From Nocardia neocaledoniensis (lineage in GTDB: Bacteria; Actinomycetota; Actinomycetes; Mycobacteriales; Mycobacteriaceae), in contig NZ_JARWOJ010000336.1 in NCBI RefSeq assembly GCF_029868625.1, positions 1 to 50,143 on the forward strand: 50,143 bases of DNA. Reading direction: 5' to 3'. Below the pieces are notes generated by a model. It had not been told where the DNA came from and did not search any database. It saw only the letters and a program-made list of their open reading frames with translations. Made by a program: the position numbers and the translations under genes. This document shows positions 39,826 to 50,143 of this stretch, piece after piece (position 1 is the first letter of the stretch; each line of letters opens with the position of its first letter).

Positions 39826-40668
39826 TCAGAACAGGGTCATCGGCTCGGTCGGTTCCGGTGTCGGCTGGGGCGGCAGCCCGGGCACGACGGCGGCCACCGT
39901 GTCGTGGAAGCGGCGCGCCAGTCCCCGCGCGGCCGCGTTGTCCGGGGTGTGCACGAACACCGTCGGCGAGCGGCCCTCGCGCAGCCACTCCGCGACCGTC
40001 TCGACCCACGGTTGCCAGCCCGCGACCGTGCGGTCGACATCGGCACGGCCGTGATAGCGCACGATCGGGTACTCGGTCAGCGCCCGCAGCCGCCGCGGCA
40101 CCCGCGGCTTCTTGGCCCGCGCCTCGTACTCCGACGGGTCACCGGGCGGGCCGTCGAACAGCACCGTGGTATCGAAGGGCACCCACTCCGCGCCGATCCG
40201 GCCGAGTACCCGTTCCAGTTGCCCGGCGGCGCGCTCGTCGGTGAAGAAGGCCGGATGCCGCACTTCGACCGCGCACCGCAGCCCGGCGGGCACCTCGCGC
40301 TGGAACCGGGCGAGCGCACCCAGGTCGGTGGGGCCGAAGGACGCGGGCAACTGGATCCACAGCGCGTGCACGCGCGGGCCGAGCGGCGCCATCACGTCGA
40401 GGAACGCCCACAGGTCGGCTCGCGCGTCGACGAGTCTGCGCTCGTGGGTGACCGCTCTCGGCGGCTTGAGCACGAACCGGAAGTCGGGGTCGGTCTGCCG
40501 GGCCCAGGAGGCGACGGTCTCCGGTGCCGGCGTCGCGTAGAAGGTGGTGTTGCCCTCCACCGCGCCGCAGTGACCCGCGTAGGCGCGCAGCCGCTCCCCC
40601 GGCGGCGGAAGCCGTTGCTGCCACTCCGGATGCGTCCACATCGCACATCCCACCCGCAGCTCACGCAC
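39826..40668 (-). CDS. DUF72 (YecE-family) protein
   Basis: A 280-residue TIM-barrel-like DUF72 protein. Family features are the start V-G-C-A-M-W-T-H-P-E-W, V-E-G-N-T-T-F-Y-A near 40, the P-D-F-R-F-V-L-K-P-P strand and Y-H-G-R-A-D near the end. No accepted function. The GTG at 40668 is six bases after TACCGT (40680-40675), so the transcript is probably leaderless. It is divergent from an MFS transporter gene. Confidence 0.88.
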   Translation of the reverse strand: MRELRVGCAMWTHPEWQQRLPPPGERLRAYAGHCGAVEGNTTFYATPAPETVASWARQTDPDFRFVLKPPRAVTHERRLVDARADLWAFLDVMAPLGPRVHALWIQLPASFGPTDLGALARFQREVPAGLRCAVEVRHPAFFTDERAAGQLERVLGRIGAEWVPFDTTVLFDGPPGDPSEYEARAKKPRVPRRLRALTEYPIVRYHGRADVDRTVAGWQPWVETVAEWLREGRSPTVFVHTPDNAAARGLARRFHDTVAAVVPGLPPQPTPEPTEPMTLF

Positions 40669-40680
40669 AGGCCGACGGTA
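40669..40680 (-). promoter_or_regulatory. Candidate leaderless promoter of the DUF72 gene
   Basis: TACCGT (40680-40675) fits TANNNT and is six bases from the GTG at 40668. On the other strand TAAAAT (40701-40706) may be the -10 of the MFS gene. Confidence 0.5.
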
Positions 40681-40772
40681 GTACAGCGCGAGGCCGCGCC
40701 TAAAATGAGACCGGTTGCCACCACTCGCCCTCCGAGCGTGCCCCGGTGCGCGCGAGACGGAAAGGGCCTGTG

Positions 40773-41999
40773 ATGGCGATTCTCACCAGCGAGCGGCTCG
40801 ATGCTGCCCAGGAGACGAACACCAGGGCCTGGCGCGGCGTCGCGGCGGCGATCGTGGCGATCGCCTGGGGTGGCAACGAGTTCACCCCGCTGCTGGTCAT
40901 GTACAAGGGCAACGGGCTGCCACTGACGGCCGTCGACCTGCTGCTGTTCTACTACGTCCTCGGCATCGTGCCCGCGCTCCTGATCGGCGGTCCGCTCTCG
41001 GATCGGTGGGGGCGGCGTCCGCTCATGCTGCCCGCCCCGCTCATCGCGGCCGCCGGTTCGCTGCTGCTGGCGGTGGGCGCGGCCTCGGTGCCGATGCTGG
41101 CGGCCGGGCGGATGCTCTGCGGTGTCGCGCTCGGCCTGGCCATGGCGGTGGGCGGCAGCTGGGTCAAGGAGCTGTCCCAGGCGCCGTACACCGCCTCGGC
41201 GGCCGGCTCCGGGGCGCGCCGCTCCGCGATGAGCCTGACCGCCGGATTCGCGCTCGGCGCGGGCGTGGCCGGGCTCCTCGCCCAGTGGGGACCGCTGCCG
41301 AATTCGACGGCCTACCTGGTGAACGTCGCGCTGTGTCTGGTCGCCGCCGTCGGGCTGCGCCGCACCCCGGAAACGGTGCTCCGGCAGCCGAATCCGGGCC
41401 GGTTCCGCGACGATCTGAAGATCCCCGCGGCCGGGCACCGACGGTTCCTGCGCGTCGCAGTGCCGATCGCGCTGTGGCTGTTCACCGCCAACGCCACCGC
41501 CTACGCCGTGCTGCCGACGCTCATGCTGCCGCGCGTGCAGCAGGCCCCGATCGCGTTCTCGGCCCTGGTCACCATGGTGGCGCTCGGCTGCGGTTTCCTC
41601 ATCCAGTCGGTGGCGCGGCGGATCGACCGGCCCGGCACCGCCCGCGCCGGGGTGATCGCGCTGGTGCTGCTCACCGTCGGTATGGTGCTCGCCGCGTGGA
41701 CGGCGGCCACCCTCAGCGTGTGGGTGACCCTGCTGGCGGCCGTGGTCCTCGGCAGCGGCTACGGCATCGGCCTGGTCGCCGGTCTCCAGCAGATCGAGCG
41801 GATCGCCGGTCCGGGTGATCTGGCCGGGCTCAACGCCGTCTTCTACTCGGTGAGCTACCTCGGCTTCGGCGTGCCCGCCGTCCTGTCGGCGCTGCACGGC
41901 GGCCTCGGCTTCGGCTATCCCGCCATGTATCTGGTCACCGCGCTGATCGCCGCGGCCTGCCTCGCCCTCGTCGCCGCCAACTACCGTGAACGGGTGTGA
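40773..41999 (+). CDS. MFS transporter
   Basis: A 408-residue major facilitator protein with 12 predicted helices. The motif-A loop between helices 2 and 3 is G-G-P-L-S-D-R-W-G-R-R-P. There is a long central cytoplasmic loop around residue 210. It resembles drug/sugar efflux members but the substrate cannot be told. The ATG at 40773 follows GAAAGGG. Its stop overlaps the start of the next small gene by four bases. Confidence 0.88.
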   Translation: MAILTSERLDAAQETNTRAWRGVAAAIVAIAWGGNEFTPLLVMYKGNGLPLTAVDLLLFYYVLGIVPALLIGGPLSDRWGRRPLMLPAPLIAAAGSLLLAVGAASVPMLAAGRMLCGVALGLAMAVGGSWVKELSQAPYTASAAGSGARRSAMSLTAGFALGAGVAGLLAQWGPLPNSTAYLVNVALCLVAAVGLRRTPETVLRQPNPGRFRDDLKIPAAGHRRFLRVAVPIALWLFTANATAYAVLPTLMLPRVQQAPIAFSALVTMVALGCGFLIQSVARRIDRPGTARAGVIALVLLTVGMVLAAWTAATLSVWVTLLAAVVLGSGYGIGLVAGLQQIERIAGPGDLAGLNAVFYSVSYLGFGVPAVLSALHGGLGFGYPAMYLVTALIAAACLALVAANYRERV

Positions 42000-42190
42000 A
42001 CACCGATCCGATCGAGGTCCTGCGGCGCTGGCAGGATTCGGGCGCGCTGTGGCGCGTGCTGCACCGCTCCGCCGACGCGGTGACCGTCGGCCTGTTCGAA
42101 TGCACGGGCGGCCAGGAGGTCGACCGCTTCACCTCCGCCGATCCGGCTCTGCTGCGCTTCCTCGGCGAACGCACGAGCAGCGAGGACTGA
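41996..42190 (+). CDS. Small conserved protein, 64 residues, coupled to the MFS gene
   Basis: A 64-residue soluble protein with E-V-L-R-R-W-Q-D-S-G-A-L-W-R-V-L and V-G-L-F-E-C-T-G-G-Q-E-V-D-R segments. The GTG at 41996 overlaps the transporter stop (GTGTGA arrangement), showing translational coupling. Function unknown; its pattern and coupling make it a real gene rather than a chance frame. Confidence 0.75.
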   Translation: MNTDPIEVLRRWQDSGALWRVLHRSADAVTVGLFECTGGQEVDRFTSADPALLRFLGERTSSED

Positions 42191-42279
42191 CTCGGGCGCC
42201 CGCGCCGAGCTAGGCTGGGGGCCGTCATCGCTTCACCGTTTGTCGGCCTCGCGGCCGGTCCGTTCAGTGAGGAGAGATC

Positions 42280-42825
42280 ATGTCGGCACCCACCCAGGGA
42301 CTGTCCGCGGGTACATGGGTCATCGACCCGGCCCATTCCGCCCTCGAGTTCTCCGTGCGCCACCTGATGGTGAGCAAGGTGCGCGGCCGGTTCAAGGACT
42401 TCAGCGGCGCCTTGGTCGTCCACCCGGACGGCACCGCCGACGCCGACGTGGAGATCCAGGTCGCCTCGGTGACCACCGACAACGCACAGCGTGACGGACA
42501 CCTGGCCACCGCCGATTTCTTCGACGTGAGCAACTATCCGGTCGCCACCTTCACCGCGCGCGGATTCCGTCCGGTCAGCGGCGAATTCGAGGTCACCGGC
42601 GATTTCACCATTCGCGGCACCACCCGCCCGGTCACCCTCGAGGTCGAGTTCCTCGGTTCCGGGCCGGGCATGACCGACGCGCCGGTCGCCGGCTACACCG
42701 CCACCGCCACGATCAACCGCCGCGACTTCGGCATCACCACCGAGATGCCGATGGCCAACGGCGGCGCCGTGATCGGCGACAAGATCACCTTGACCCTCGA
42801 CGTCGAGGTCGGTCTGCAGGGCTGA
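42280..42825 (+). CDS. YceI-family protein
   Basis: A 181-residue YceI-like protein, a lipocalin-type barrel that binds isoprenoid lipids. The family start W-V-I-D-P-A-H-S-A-L-E-F-S-V-R-H, D-F-F-D-V-S-N-Y-P, T-G-D-F-T-I-R-G-T-T-R-P-V-T-L and R-R-D-F-G-I are all visible. No signal peptide, so it is cytoplasmic. GAGGAGA precedes the ATG. TAGGCT (42211-42216) may be its -10. It lies 28 bases upstream of the L,D-transpeptidase gene. Confidence 0.92.
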   Translation: MSAPTQGLSAGTWVIDPAHSALEFSVRHLMVSKVRGRFKDFSGALVVHPDGTADADVEIQVASVTTDNAQRDGHLATADFFDVSNYPVATFTARGFRPVSGEFEVTGDFTIRGTTRPVTLEVEFLGSGPGMTDAPVAGYTATATINRRDFGITTEMPMANGGAVIGDKITLTLDVEVGLQG

Positions 42826-42853
42826 GGGCGGGCACCGAGCACAGGAGGGGCGC

Positions 42854-44056
42854 ATGAGGAGACGTTGGCGGGCCGGGCTCGCCGCCGGGCTCGCGCTGTT
42901 CCTCGCGGCCTGTAGCGGCTCGACCACCGACCAGGGCACCGACTCCGCGCCACCGGCCCCGGTGATCTCGGTCGAGCCGACGGACCGCGCGACCGAGATC
43001 GACCCGCTCGCGCCGGTCCGGGTCGCCACCAGCGACGGCAAGCTCACCGCGGTCACGATGACCAACGAGCAGGGCGGCACCGTCGACGGCGTCTTCACCC
43101 CCGATCAGACCGCATGGAAACCCGCCGAGCCCCTGGGCTACGGCCGCACCTACACCGTGCGGGCCGAGGCGCTCACCGTCACCGGCACGGTCGGGCCGAT
43201 CACCTCGTCGTTCTCGACGCTCGCGCCGAACAACCAGACGAAGGTGTACTTCCGCACCACCGGCGGCGCCCCGCTGTCGCCGGACGGCAGCTACGGCGTC
43301 GGCACGGTGGTGGTCGCGCACTTCGACGAGGACGTCCCCGACCGCGCGACCGCGGAGAAGTACCTGACCGTCGGCACCGATCCCCCGGTGCCCGGGTCCT
43401 GGTACTGGCTCGACGACCGCAACGCGCACTGGCGCCCGGAGAACTACTACCAGCCGGGCACGCGGGTCACCCTCGCCGCCGACATCTACGGCAAGGACCT
43501 CGGGGGCGGGATGTACGGCCAGGAGGACACCAGGACCAGCTTCACCATCGGGCCCTCACACGTCTCCATCGTCGACGACAACGACAAGCAGGTGCGGGTG
43601 TTCGAGAACGGCACCCTGATCCGCACCATGCCCACGTCGATGGGAATGGGCGGCAGCGAGGTCGTCGCGGGCAAGACGATCACCTTCTGGACCCAGCCGG
43701 GGACCTACACGGTGATGGACAAGGCCAACCCGGTGATCATGGACTCCTCCACCTACGGCCTGCCGGTGAATTCCCGCCTCGGCTACAAGGAGGCCATCGG
43801 CTGGGCCACCAGGATCAGTACCGACGGCATCTACCTGCACCAGCTCGACGACACGATCTGGGCACAGGGCAACACCAACGTCTCCCACGGTTGCCTGAAC
43901 CTCAGCGGCGAGAACGCCCGCTGGTTCTACGAATTCTCGCGACCCGGTGACATAGTGGAGATCCGCAACACCGGTGGCGCCCCGCTCGAGGTGTGGCAGA
44001 ACGGCGATTGGAGCGTGCCGTGGGATCAGTGGCAGGCGGGTAGCGCACTGCGGTGA
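42854..44056 (+). CDS. L,D-transpeptidase lipoprotein
   Basis: A 400-residue lipoprotein (lipobox L-A-A-C, Cys20) with two immunoglobulin-like beta domains (about residues 35-250) followed by a YkuD catalytic domain. The active-site motif S-H-G-C-L-N-L-S has Cys347 and His345. It makes 3-3 crosslinks in peptidoglycan outside the membrane, as do the mycobacterial Ldt enzymes of about the same length. AGGAGG precedes the ATG. It is translationally coupled to the LCP-family gene (GTGA overlap), joining crosslinking to polymer attachment. Confidence 0.93.
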   Translation: MRRRWRAGLAAGLALFLAACSGSTTDQGTDSAPPAPVISVEPTDRATEIDPLAPVRVATSDGKLTAVTMTNEQGGTVDGVFTPDQTAWKPAEPLGYGRTYTVRAEALTVTGTVGPITSSFSTLAPNNQTKVYFRTTGGAPLSPDGSYGVGTVVVAHFDEDVPDRATAEKYLTVGTDPPVPGSWYWLDDRNAHWRPENYYQPGTRVTLAADIYGKDLGGGMYGQEDTRTSFTIGPSHVSIVDDNDKQVRVFENGTLIRTMPTSMGMGGSEVVAGKTITFWTQPGTYTVMDKANPVIMDSSTYGLPVNSRLGYKEAIGWATRISTDGIYLHQLDDTIWAQGNTNVSHGCLNLSGENARWFYEFSRPGDIVEIRNTGGAPLEVWQNGDWSVPWDQWQAGSALR

Positions 44057-45645
44057 ACCAGGACGACGACAGCACGGCGCCCCTGCCGCGCCGGGAACCA
44101 CCCGTGCCCCGCCCACAGCGCATCGGCAGGCGGGTCGCGCGCACCGAGCGCACCCGCGGCGCCCGGCTGCGCCGTGCCGGGCTGATCATGGCCAGGATGA
44201 TCGGCGCGACGACCGCACTGGCCGTCCTCACCGGCACCGGCCTGGCCTGGTCGGCGAAGAACGGCTTCGATTCCGGCTTCACCCATTCCACCGCGCTCGG
44301 TGAGGACGCGCCGCGCTCGCGTGGCGGTGACGTCAACGTCCTGCTGATCGGCCTGGACACCCGCAAGGATCTCGACGGCAACGATCTGCCGAAGGAGGTC
44401 CTCGACCAGCTGCACGCCGGCGACGGCACCGAGGGCGGCTACAACGCCAATTCCCTGATCCTGCTGCATATTCCGGCGGACCTGAGCAAGATCGTCGCGT
44501 TCTCCATCCCTCGCGACGACTACGTGGCGGTGACCGGCATTCCCGGCTACTCCCAGGTGAAGATCAAGGAGGCGTACGGCCTGAAGAAGGCCGCCGTGCA
44601 CGCCCAGTTGCTCGACCAGGGCGTCACCGACCCGGTGGTGCTCGAGCGGCGCAGCAGGGAGGCGGGTCGCGCCTCGATCGTCACGACCGTCCGCAATCTG
44701 GTCGGGGTGCCGATCGACCGGTTCGCCGAGATCTCGCTGGCCGGGTTCTACGACCTGGCGACCGCGGTCGGCGGCGTCGACGTGTGTCTCAACCAGGCCG
44801 TCAACGACAGCGAGTTCTCCGGCGCCGTGTTCCCCGCGGGTCGTCAGCATCTCGACGGCGCGCAGGCGCTGGCCTTCGTGCGGCAGCGACACGGGCTGCG
44901 CAACGGCGATCTGGACCGGACCCACCGGCAGCAGGCCTTCCTCACCTCGGTGGCCAAGTCGCTCAAGGATTCCGGCACGCTCACCAATCTGAGCAGGCTC
45001 GCCGAGCTGATGGATGTGGCCCATCGCGATGTCGTGCTCTCCGACGGCTGGAATCTGTTCGACTTCGCCCGCGAACTGGGCGCGGCGGGTTCGCTACCGG
45101 TGGAGTTCCGCACGCTGCCGGTGCTGCGCTACGACGTGATCAACGGCCAGGACGTCAATATCGTCGACCCGGCCGCGATCAAGCGTGAGGTGCGGGCCGC
45201 GTTCGGCCAGGAGGCGCCGAAAACCACCGCCCCACCGCGGGTGCCGACCAGCACCGTGGATGTCCACAACGTGGGCGGTGCCGCGGGGCAGGCGGCGGCC
45301 CTGTCCACGGCATTGACCGCGCGCGGCTATCGGGCGGGCGAGGTCGGCAACGGCGCCGGGGACGACCCGATCTCCGCCGTCACCTACGGTCCGGGCGCGG
45401 CCGATGATGCTCGGGCGCTGGCCGAAACCCTCGGTGGTCTACCGGTTTCCGCGTCATCGTCGGTGGCGGACGGCCATGTCAGGGTGGTCGTCGGCGCCGA
45501 CTTCACGATGCCCGCCGAACTGAGCCCGAGCACGGCGACCACCACCGCCACCCCGACCACATCGGGCGCCTCCACCCTGCCGCTGCCCGACGCGGGCAAA
45601 CCGGTGACCACCTCGATCGGCGACACCATCCCCTGCGTCAACTGA
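44053..45645 (+). CDS. LytR-CpsA-Psr (LCP) family cell-wall ligase
   Basis: A 530-residue membrane-anchored LCP protein. After a basic cytoplasmic stretch comes one helix (about 50-70), the LCP catalytic domain (about 90-330, with V-L-L-I-G-L-D, the S-I-P-R-D-D-Y and A-L-A-F-V-R-Q-R-H motifs including the phosphate-binding arginines) and a C-terminal LytR_C domain (about 400-480). A Thr/Ser-rich tail ends it. In mycolic-acid bacteria, LCP enzymes join arabinogalactan to peptidoglycan. The GTG at 44053 overlaps the transpeptidase stop. Confidence 0.92.
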   Translation: MNQDDDSTAPLPRREPPVPRPQRIGRRVARTERTRGARLRRAGLIMARMIGATTALAVLTGTGLAWSAKNGFDSGFTHSTALGEDAPRSRGGDVNVLLIGLDTRKDLDGNDLPKEVLDQLHAGDGTEGGYNANSLILLHIPADLSKIVAFSIPRDDYVAVTGIPGYSQVKIKEAYGLKKAAVHAQLLDQGVTDPVVLERRSREAGRASIVTTVRNLVGVPIDRFAEISLAGFYDLATAVGGVDVCLNQAVNDSEFSGAVFPAGRQHLDGAQALAFVRQRHGLRNGDLDRTHRQQAFLTSVAKSLKDSGTLTNLSRLAELMDVAHRDVVLSDGWNLFDFARELGAAGSLPVEFRTLPVLRYDVINGQDVNIVDPAAIKREVRAAFGQEAPKTTAPPRVPTSTVDVHNVGGAAGQAAALSTALTARGYRAGEVGNGAGDDPISAVTYGPGAADDARALAETLGGLPVSASSSVADGHVRVVVGADFTMPAELSPSTATTTATPTTSGASTLPLPDAGKPVTTSIGDTIPCVN

Positions 45646-45662
45646 TCACGGCCACACCGTGA

Positions 45663-45691
45663 TTCGGCCACCGGTGGGCCCGGTGGCCGAA
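45663..45691. terminator. Bidirectional terminator between the LCP and FadD32-like genes
   Basis: TTCGGCCACCGG (45663-45674) and CCGGTGGCCGAA (45680-45691) form a perfect 12-bp stem with a five-base loop, between two convergent stops. A smaller hairpin (TCACGG/CCGTGA, 45646-45662) precedes it. Confidence 0.85.
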
Positions 45692-45697
45692 CCCCGA

Positions 45698-47581
45698 TCA
45701 CTCCTCGGGCGCGTCCGGATAGGCGTCCTGCCGGTGCCCGCCGCGCAGCGTGCCGTCCAGGTACGCGGCCCGGCAGGCCCGCCGGGCGATCTTGCCGCTC
45801 GACGTCCGCGGGATCGACCCCGCGGGCACCAGCAGCAGATCGCGCACGGTGACGCCGTGCCTGCGCGCGATGGCCGCGCGCACCGTGTCCACGATCGGCC
45901 CCGGGTCGAGTTTGGCCGCACCCGTGCCCCGTTCGGCCACGACGACGAGCCGCTCGGCCGTGTCGTCGGCGTCGGCGCCCGCCTCGCGCACCGCCGCGGG
46001 CAACTGTCCCGCCTGCACCGAGAACGCCGCGATGAACCCGGGCCGCAGCGCCGTGCTCGCCTCCTGCGCCGAATACTCCAGATCCTGCGGATAGTGGTTG
46101 CGGCCGTCGACGATCACCAGGTCCTTCACCCGTCCGGTGATGAACAGCTCGCCGTCGTGGTAGGCGCCGAAGTCGCCGGTGCGCATCCAGCGCGCGTCGT
46201 CCGGCGCGCCCTCGGCGCGGCTGCCCTCGGGCAGGCGGGCGATCACCCGGTTGTGGAACGTCTGCGCGGTCTCCTCGGCCCTGCCCCAGTACCCGATGCC
46301 CATGTTGTCGCCGTGCAGCCAGATCTCGCCGACCTCGCCGTCCCTGCGCTCGATCCCGGTGTCCGGGTCGACGATCACCGCCCACTGCGACCGCGCCACG
46401 TACCCGCACGACACCTGGGCGACCGCGTTGGCGGAGTGCTCGTCGACCTCGACCATCCGGCCGGAGTTGAGCTGTCCGCGATCGACATAGACCACCCGTG
46501 CCTCGTCGTCGCGGCGCGTCGCCGAGACGAACAGCGTCGCCTCGGCCATGCCGTAGCAGGGCTTGATCGCGGTCTTGGACAACCCGTACGGCGCGAACGC
46601 CTCGTTGAACTTGCGCATGGACGACACCGAGACCGGCTCGCTGCCGTTGATCAAGCCGATCACATTGGACAGGTCGAGCGATTCGTCGCCCTTGGGCACC
46701 CCGCGCACCGCGGCGTGCTCGAAGGCGAAGTTCGGTGCCGCCGAGTAGATCTCGGCGCCGTCCGCCTGGGCAGCGAGTTCCTTGATCCAGCGCGCGGGCC
46801 TGCGCACGAACGCGCTCGGCGACATGATGGTGATGAACTTGCCGCCGATGGTCGGCAGGATCACCGTGAGCAGCCCCATGTCGTGGAACAGCGGCAGCCA
46901 GGTGACCCCGCGCGCGTTCTCGGTGATCCCGATCGCGTCGACCATCTGCAGCAGATTCGTGCCGACGGCGCGATGGGTGATCTCGACGCCGGCGGGCACC
47001 CGGGTGGAGCCCGAGGTGTACTGCAGGTACGCGACGCTGTCGATATTGATGTCGGGCCTGCGCCAGGTCTTGCCGACGGTGTCGGGAATCGCCTCCACCG
47101 CGATGATCCGCGGTCGCTGGGCGGCGGGCTGCTCACGGAAGAACTTGCGTACCCCGGCCGCCGCGGTGCCGACGGTCAGGACCGCCGCGGGTTCGCAGTC
47201 ACCGAGGACGGCGTGCAGCCGATCGCTGTGGCCCTGCTCCTCCGGGTCGAACAGCGGCACGGCCACATTCCCGGCGTACACGGCGGCGAACAACGCGACC
47301 ACATAGTCCAGCCCCTGCGGCGCGAGCACCGCCACCCGATCGCCCGGCTCGGTCACCTGCTGCAGCCGCGCCGCCACCGCGCGGAGCCGGACGCCGAATT
47401 CCCGCCAGGTCAGTTCCTGGTATTCCCCCTCACGTTCGCGTGAATAGTCGATGAAGCGGTAGGCCAGATCGTCCCCGTTGGCCTCGCTGTGTTTGTCGAC
47501 GAAGTCGATCAGGGTCTGGTCACCGGGAATCCGGATATTGCCCGATTCGTCCACATAGTCGTCGAAAGTGTCGCCGATCAT
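45698..47581 (-). CDS. fadD32: Long-chain fatty-acyl-AMP ligase (FadD32-like)
   Basis: A 627-residue fatty-acyl-AMP ligase, which adenylates long fatty acids and passes them to an acyl-carrier protein or polyketide synthase rather than to CoA. It carries [12 protein letters not shown] (ATP loop, about 175-186), [15 protein letters not shown], and the end [10 protein letters not shown] with the catalytic Lys. Long stretches match M. tuberculosis FadD32 as I recall it, including [16 protein letters not shown]. FadD32 activates the meromycolic acid for Pks13, but no pks13 or accD4 gene is adjacent here. The gene shares a strand with the ketoacyl synthase upstream. The symbol is by resemblance. 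Confidence 0.88.
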   Translation of the reverse strand: MIGDTFDDYVDESGNIRIPGDQTLIDFVDKHSEANGDDLAYRFIDYSREREGEYQELTWREFGVRLRAVAARLQQVTEPGDRVAVLAPQGLDYVVALFAAVYAGNVAVPLFDPEEQGHSDRLHAVLGDCEPAAVLTVGTAAAGVRKFFREQPAAQRPRIIAVEAIPDTVGKTWRRPDINIDSVAYLQYTSGSTRVPAGVEITHRAVGTNLLQMVDAIGITENARGVTWLPLFHDMGLLTVILPTIGGKFITIMSPSAFVRRPARWIKELAAQADGAEIYSAAPNFAFEHAAVRGVPKGDESLDLSNVIGLINGSEPVSVSSMRKFNEAFAPYGLSKTAIKPCYGMAEATLFVSATRRDDEARVVYVDRGQLNSGRMVEVDEHSANAVAQVSCGYVARSQWAVIVDPDTGIERRDGEVGEIWLHGDNMGIGYWGRAEETAQTFHNRVIARLPEGSRAEGAPDDARWMRTGDFGAYHDGELFITGRVKDLVIVDGRNHYPQDLEYSAQEASTALRPGFIAAFSVQAGQLPAAVREAGADADDTAERLVVVAERGTGAAKLDPGPIVDTVRAAIARRHGVTVRDLLLVPAGSIPRTSSGKIARRACRAAYLDGTLRGGHRQDAYPDAPEE

Positions 47582-47662
47582 TCCCTATCCTTTTCAACGC
47601 ACAATGCCTCGCCGAGAGGCTGAACTCGTGCAATGCAGTGGCAGGCGTCGCCGCGGCGATCG

Positions 47663-48883
47663 TCAATACCGACCGAAGGCGATGGCGACGTTGTGCCCGC
47701 CGAATCCGAAGGAGTTGTTCACCGCGTAGTCGATCCGCCCGCGGCGGGCTTCACCGGAGACCACGTCCAGGTCGATCTCGGGGTCCTGGTTCTCCAGGTT
47801 CAACGTGGGCGGAATGATGCTGTCGCGCACGGTGAGCACGGTCAGCACCGCCTCGAGCGCACCGACCGCGCCGATCGAATGCCCGAGCGCCGACTTGGGC
47901 GCGTACACCGAGGCGTGGTCGCCGATCGCCTTGCCGATGGCGTTGGCCTCGGCGGTGTCGCCGATCGGGGTCGCGGTGGCGTGCGCGTTGATGTGGGTGA
48001 CGTCGGCACTGCCGATCCCGCCCGTCTGCAGCGCCCTGGTCATCGCCCGCGCGGCACCGCTGCCCTCGGGATCGGGGGCGACGAGGTGGAAGCCGTCGGA
48101 GGTGACGCCCGCGCCGAGCAACCGCGCGTGGATGGTCGCACCGCGCGCCTTGGCGTGCTCCTCGGTCTCGATCACCATCATCGCGCCCGCCTCGCCGAAG
48201 ACGAAGCCGTCACGATCGGCGTCGAAGGGCCGCGAGGCCGCCTTGGGATCGTGATTGCGCGTGCTCATGGCGCGCATCTGGGTGAACGCCGCGATCGGCA
48301 GCGCCTGGATGGAGCCCTCCACCCCGCCGGTGACGACCATGTCGGCATCGCCCATCACGATCATCCGCCACGCGTTGGCGATCGCCTCCGAGCCGGAGGA
48401 GCAGGCCGACACCGGCGTGGAGACCCCGGCCCGCGCGCCCAATTCGAGGCCGATGCAGGCGGCGGGCCCGTTGGGCATGATCGCCCCGACCGTCAACGGC
48501 GACACCTTGCGGTACCCGCCGTTGCTGAGCTTGTCGCGCGCGTAGATCAGGGATTCCGCGCCGCCCAGTCCGGTGCCCACCGAGACCCCGAGCCGGTCGC
48601 GATCCACCTCGGGATTGCCCGCGTTGCGCCACACCTCGCGGCCGAGGACCACGGCCATCTGCTCGACATAGGACAGCCTGCGCGCTTCCTCCCTGGTGAG
48701 CGCGGCGGCCGGGGACACCTTCAGGTGGCCACCGATCCGCACCGGCAGCTCGAAATCGTCGACGAAGGAGTCGTCGAGGACATCGATTCCGCTTTCGCCG
48801 TTGAGCAGACCCTTCCAGGTCGAATCGACGTCACCCGCGATCGATGTGGTCGCCGCGAGGCTTGTGACCACGATGTCCGTCAT
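47663..48883 (-). CDS. Beta-ketoacyl-ACP synthase (KasA/KasB-type)
   Basis: A 406-residue type II ketoacyl synthase of the FabF/Kas group. The Cys-His-His triad is visible: Cys in S-A-C-S-S-G-S (about 172), His in [11 protein letters not shown] (about 310), and His in [12 protein letters not shown] (about 345). It extends acyl chains and in mycolic-acid bacteria works in FAS-II. It sits directly upstream of the FadD32-like gene, same strand, 81 bases apart. The ATG at 48883 follows a GAGAG-type site. An M. tuberculosis-like kasA-kasB-acpM cluster is not seen. Confidence 0.9.
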   Translation of the reverse strand: MTDIVVTSLAATTSIAGDVDSTWKGLLNGESGIDVLDDSFVDDFELPVRIGGHLKVSPAAALTREEARRLSYVEQMAVVLGREVWRNAGNPEVDRDRLGVSVGTGLGGAESLIYARDKLSNGGYRKVSPLTVGAIMPNGPAACIGLELGARAGVSTPVSACSSGSEAIANAWRMIVMGDADMVVTGGVEGSIQALPIAAFTQMRAMSTRNHDPKAASRPFDADRDGFVFGEAGAMMVIETEEHAKARGATIHARLLGAGVTSDGFHLVAPDPEGSGAARAMTRALQTGGIGSADVTHINAHATATPIGDTAEANAIGKAIGDHASVYAPKSALGHSIGAVGALEAVLTVLTVRDSIIPPTLNLENQDPEIDLDVVSGEARRGRIDYAVNNSFGFGGHNVAIAFGRY

Positions 48884-49014
48884 ATTTTTCGCTCACTCTC
48901 TCTAGCTATGCCACGACTGATCGGGAACCGCTGATGGAGCTGAACTGGTGGAGCGTATATGCACGCGGCGCGACGCGCCCAAATTCCGAAACAGTACCCT
49001 CCGCACCCGTGTCG

Positions 49015-49044
49015 TTCGGAGGTGCGATGTGCCGGGTCTATTGT
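49015..49044 (+). promoter_or_regulatory. Candidate promoter of the desaturase gene
   Basis: TTCGGA (49015-49020) and TATTGT (49039-49044) are 18 bases apart, with GAAAGGG further downstream as ribosome site. The 203-base divergent gap also serves the ketoacyl synthase gene. Confidence 0.4.
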
Positions 49045-49086
49045 CGGCGACGACGGGCAACACTACCGGACCGAAAGGGTACGAGC

Positions 49087-50143
<1,057 letters not shown>

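Noticed and set aside
37694..40054. A 786-residue plus-strand frame over the phosphoesterase region
   Set aside because: It is a shifted frame of the phosphoesterase and neighbouring genes, with extreme Arg/Pro content and no motif.
40392..41897. A 501-residue minus-strand frame opposite the MFS gene
   Set aside because: Antisense composition artefact rich in His, Arg and Gly; the sense strand has a coherent 12-helix transporter.

Overview
The window is high-GC, densely coded DNA from a mycolic-acid actinomycete, most likely Nocardia or a close relative. The lineage call rests on two MspA-type porins, a FadD32-type fatty-acyl-AMP ligase, a DesA-type acyl-ACP desaturase, an Rv3235-family protein, an L,D-transpeptidase/LCP operon and many GTG starts, several apparently leaderless. 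I found about 49 coding genes and no rRNA, tRNA, IS element, prophage or CRISPR array. The last 67 bases are a pure G run that looks like an artefact at a contig end, so the last gene is treated as partial.

Layout. 1-1.4 kb: a small secreted repeat protein and a TerD-domain protein. 1.57-10 kb: a signalling array on one strand, Ser/Thr kinase - lipoprotein - kinase, then the same three again (K1-L1-K2 / K3-L2-K4); all four kinases end in the same type of roughly 150-residue four-cysteine outer domain. 10-12.5 kb: a TetR-controlled quinone-oxidoreductase-like gene and a membrane protein. 12.6-17.2 kb: a SulP transporter, a second TerD protein and an OmpR-type two-component system. 17.4-18.8 kb: two tandem MspA-type porins. 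19-23.9 kb: an AlkZ-like protein, a methyltransferase, a small protein, a FabH/TetR divergent pair with two palindromic operators, and an alpha/beta hydrolase. 24-28 kb: YaeQ, YjbR and membrane-protein genes in line with a Mn/Zn-type ABC transporter. 28-31.2 kb: a cupin/MarR divergent pair, an amidase, and an SMR exporter preceded by a guanidine-III riboswitch.

31.4-35.7 kb: a TerD-AIM24 fusion and two membrane proteins. 35.9-42.8 kb: an LCAD-type acyl-CoA dehydrogenase, a DUF4254 protein, a metallophosphoesterase, an Rv3235-family protein, a DUF72 protein, an MFS transporter, a 64-residue protein and a YceI protein. 42.85-50.1 kb: a cell-envelope section with L,D-transpeptidase and LCP ligase facing a FadD32-like ligase and ketoacyl synthase, then the desaturase.

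The candidate for an undescribed system is the duplicated kinase-lipoprotein-kinase module at 1.57-9.97 kb. Its shared outer domain and the interleaved lipoproteins suggest envelope sensing in which the lipoproteins act as partners or ligands of paired kinases. The clearest regulatory element is the guanidine-III riboswitch at 31226-31266, which identifies the downstream SMR gene as a guanidinium exporter. All function calls come from reading the sequence; no database search was run.
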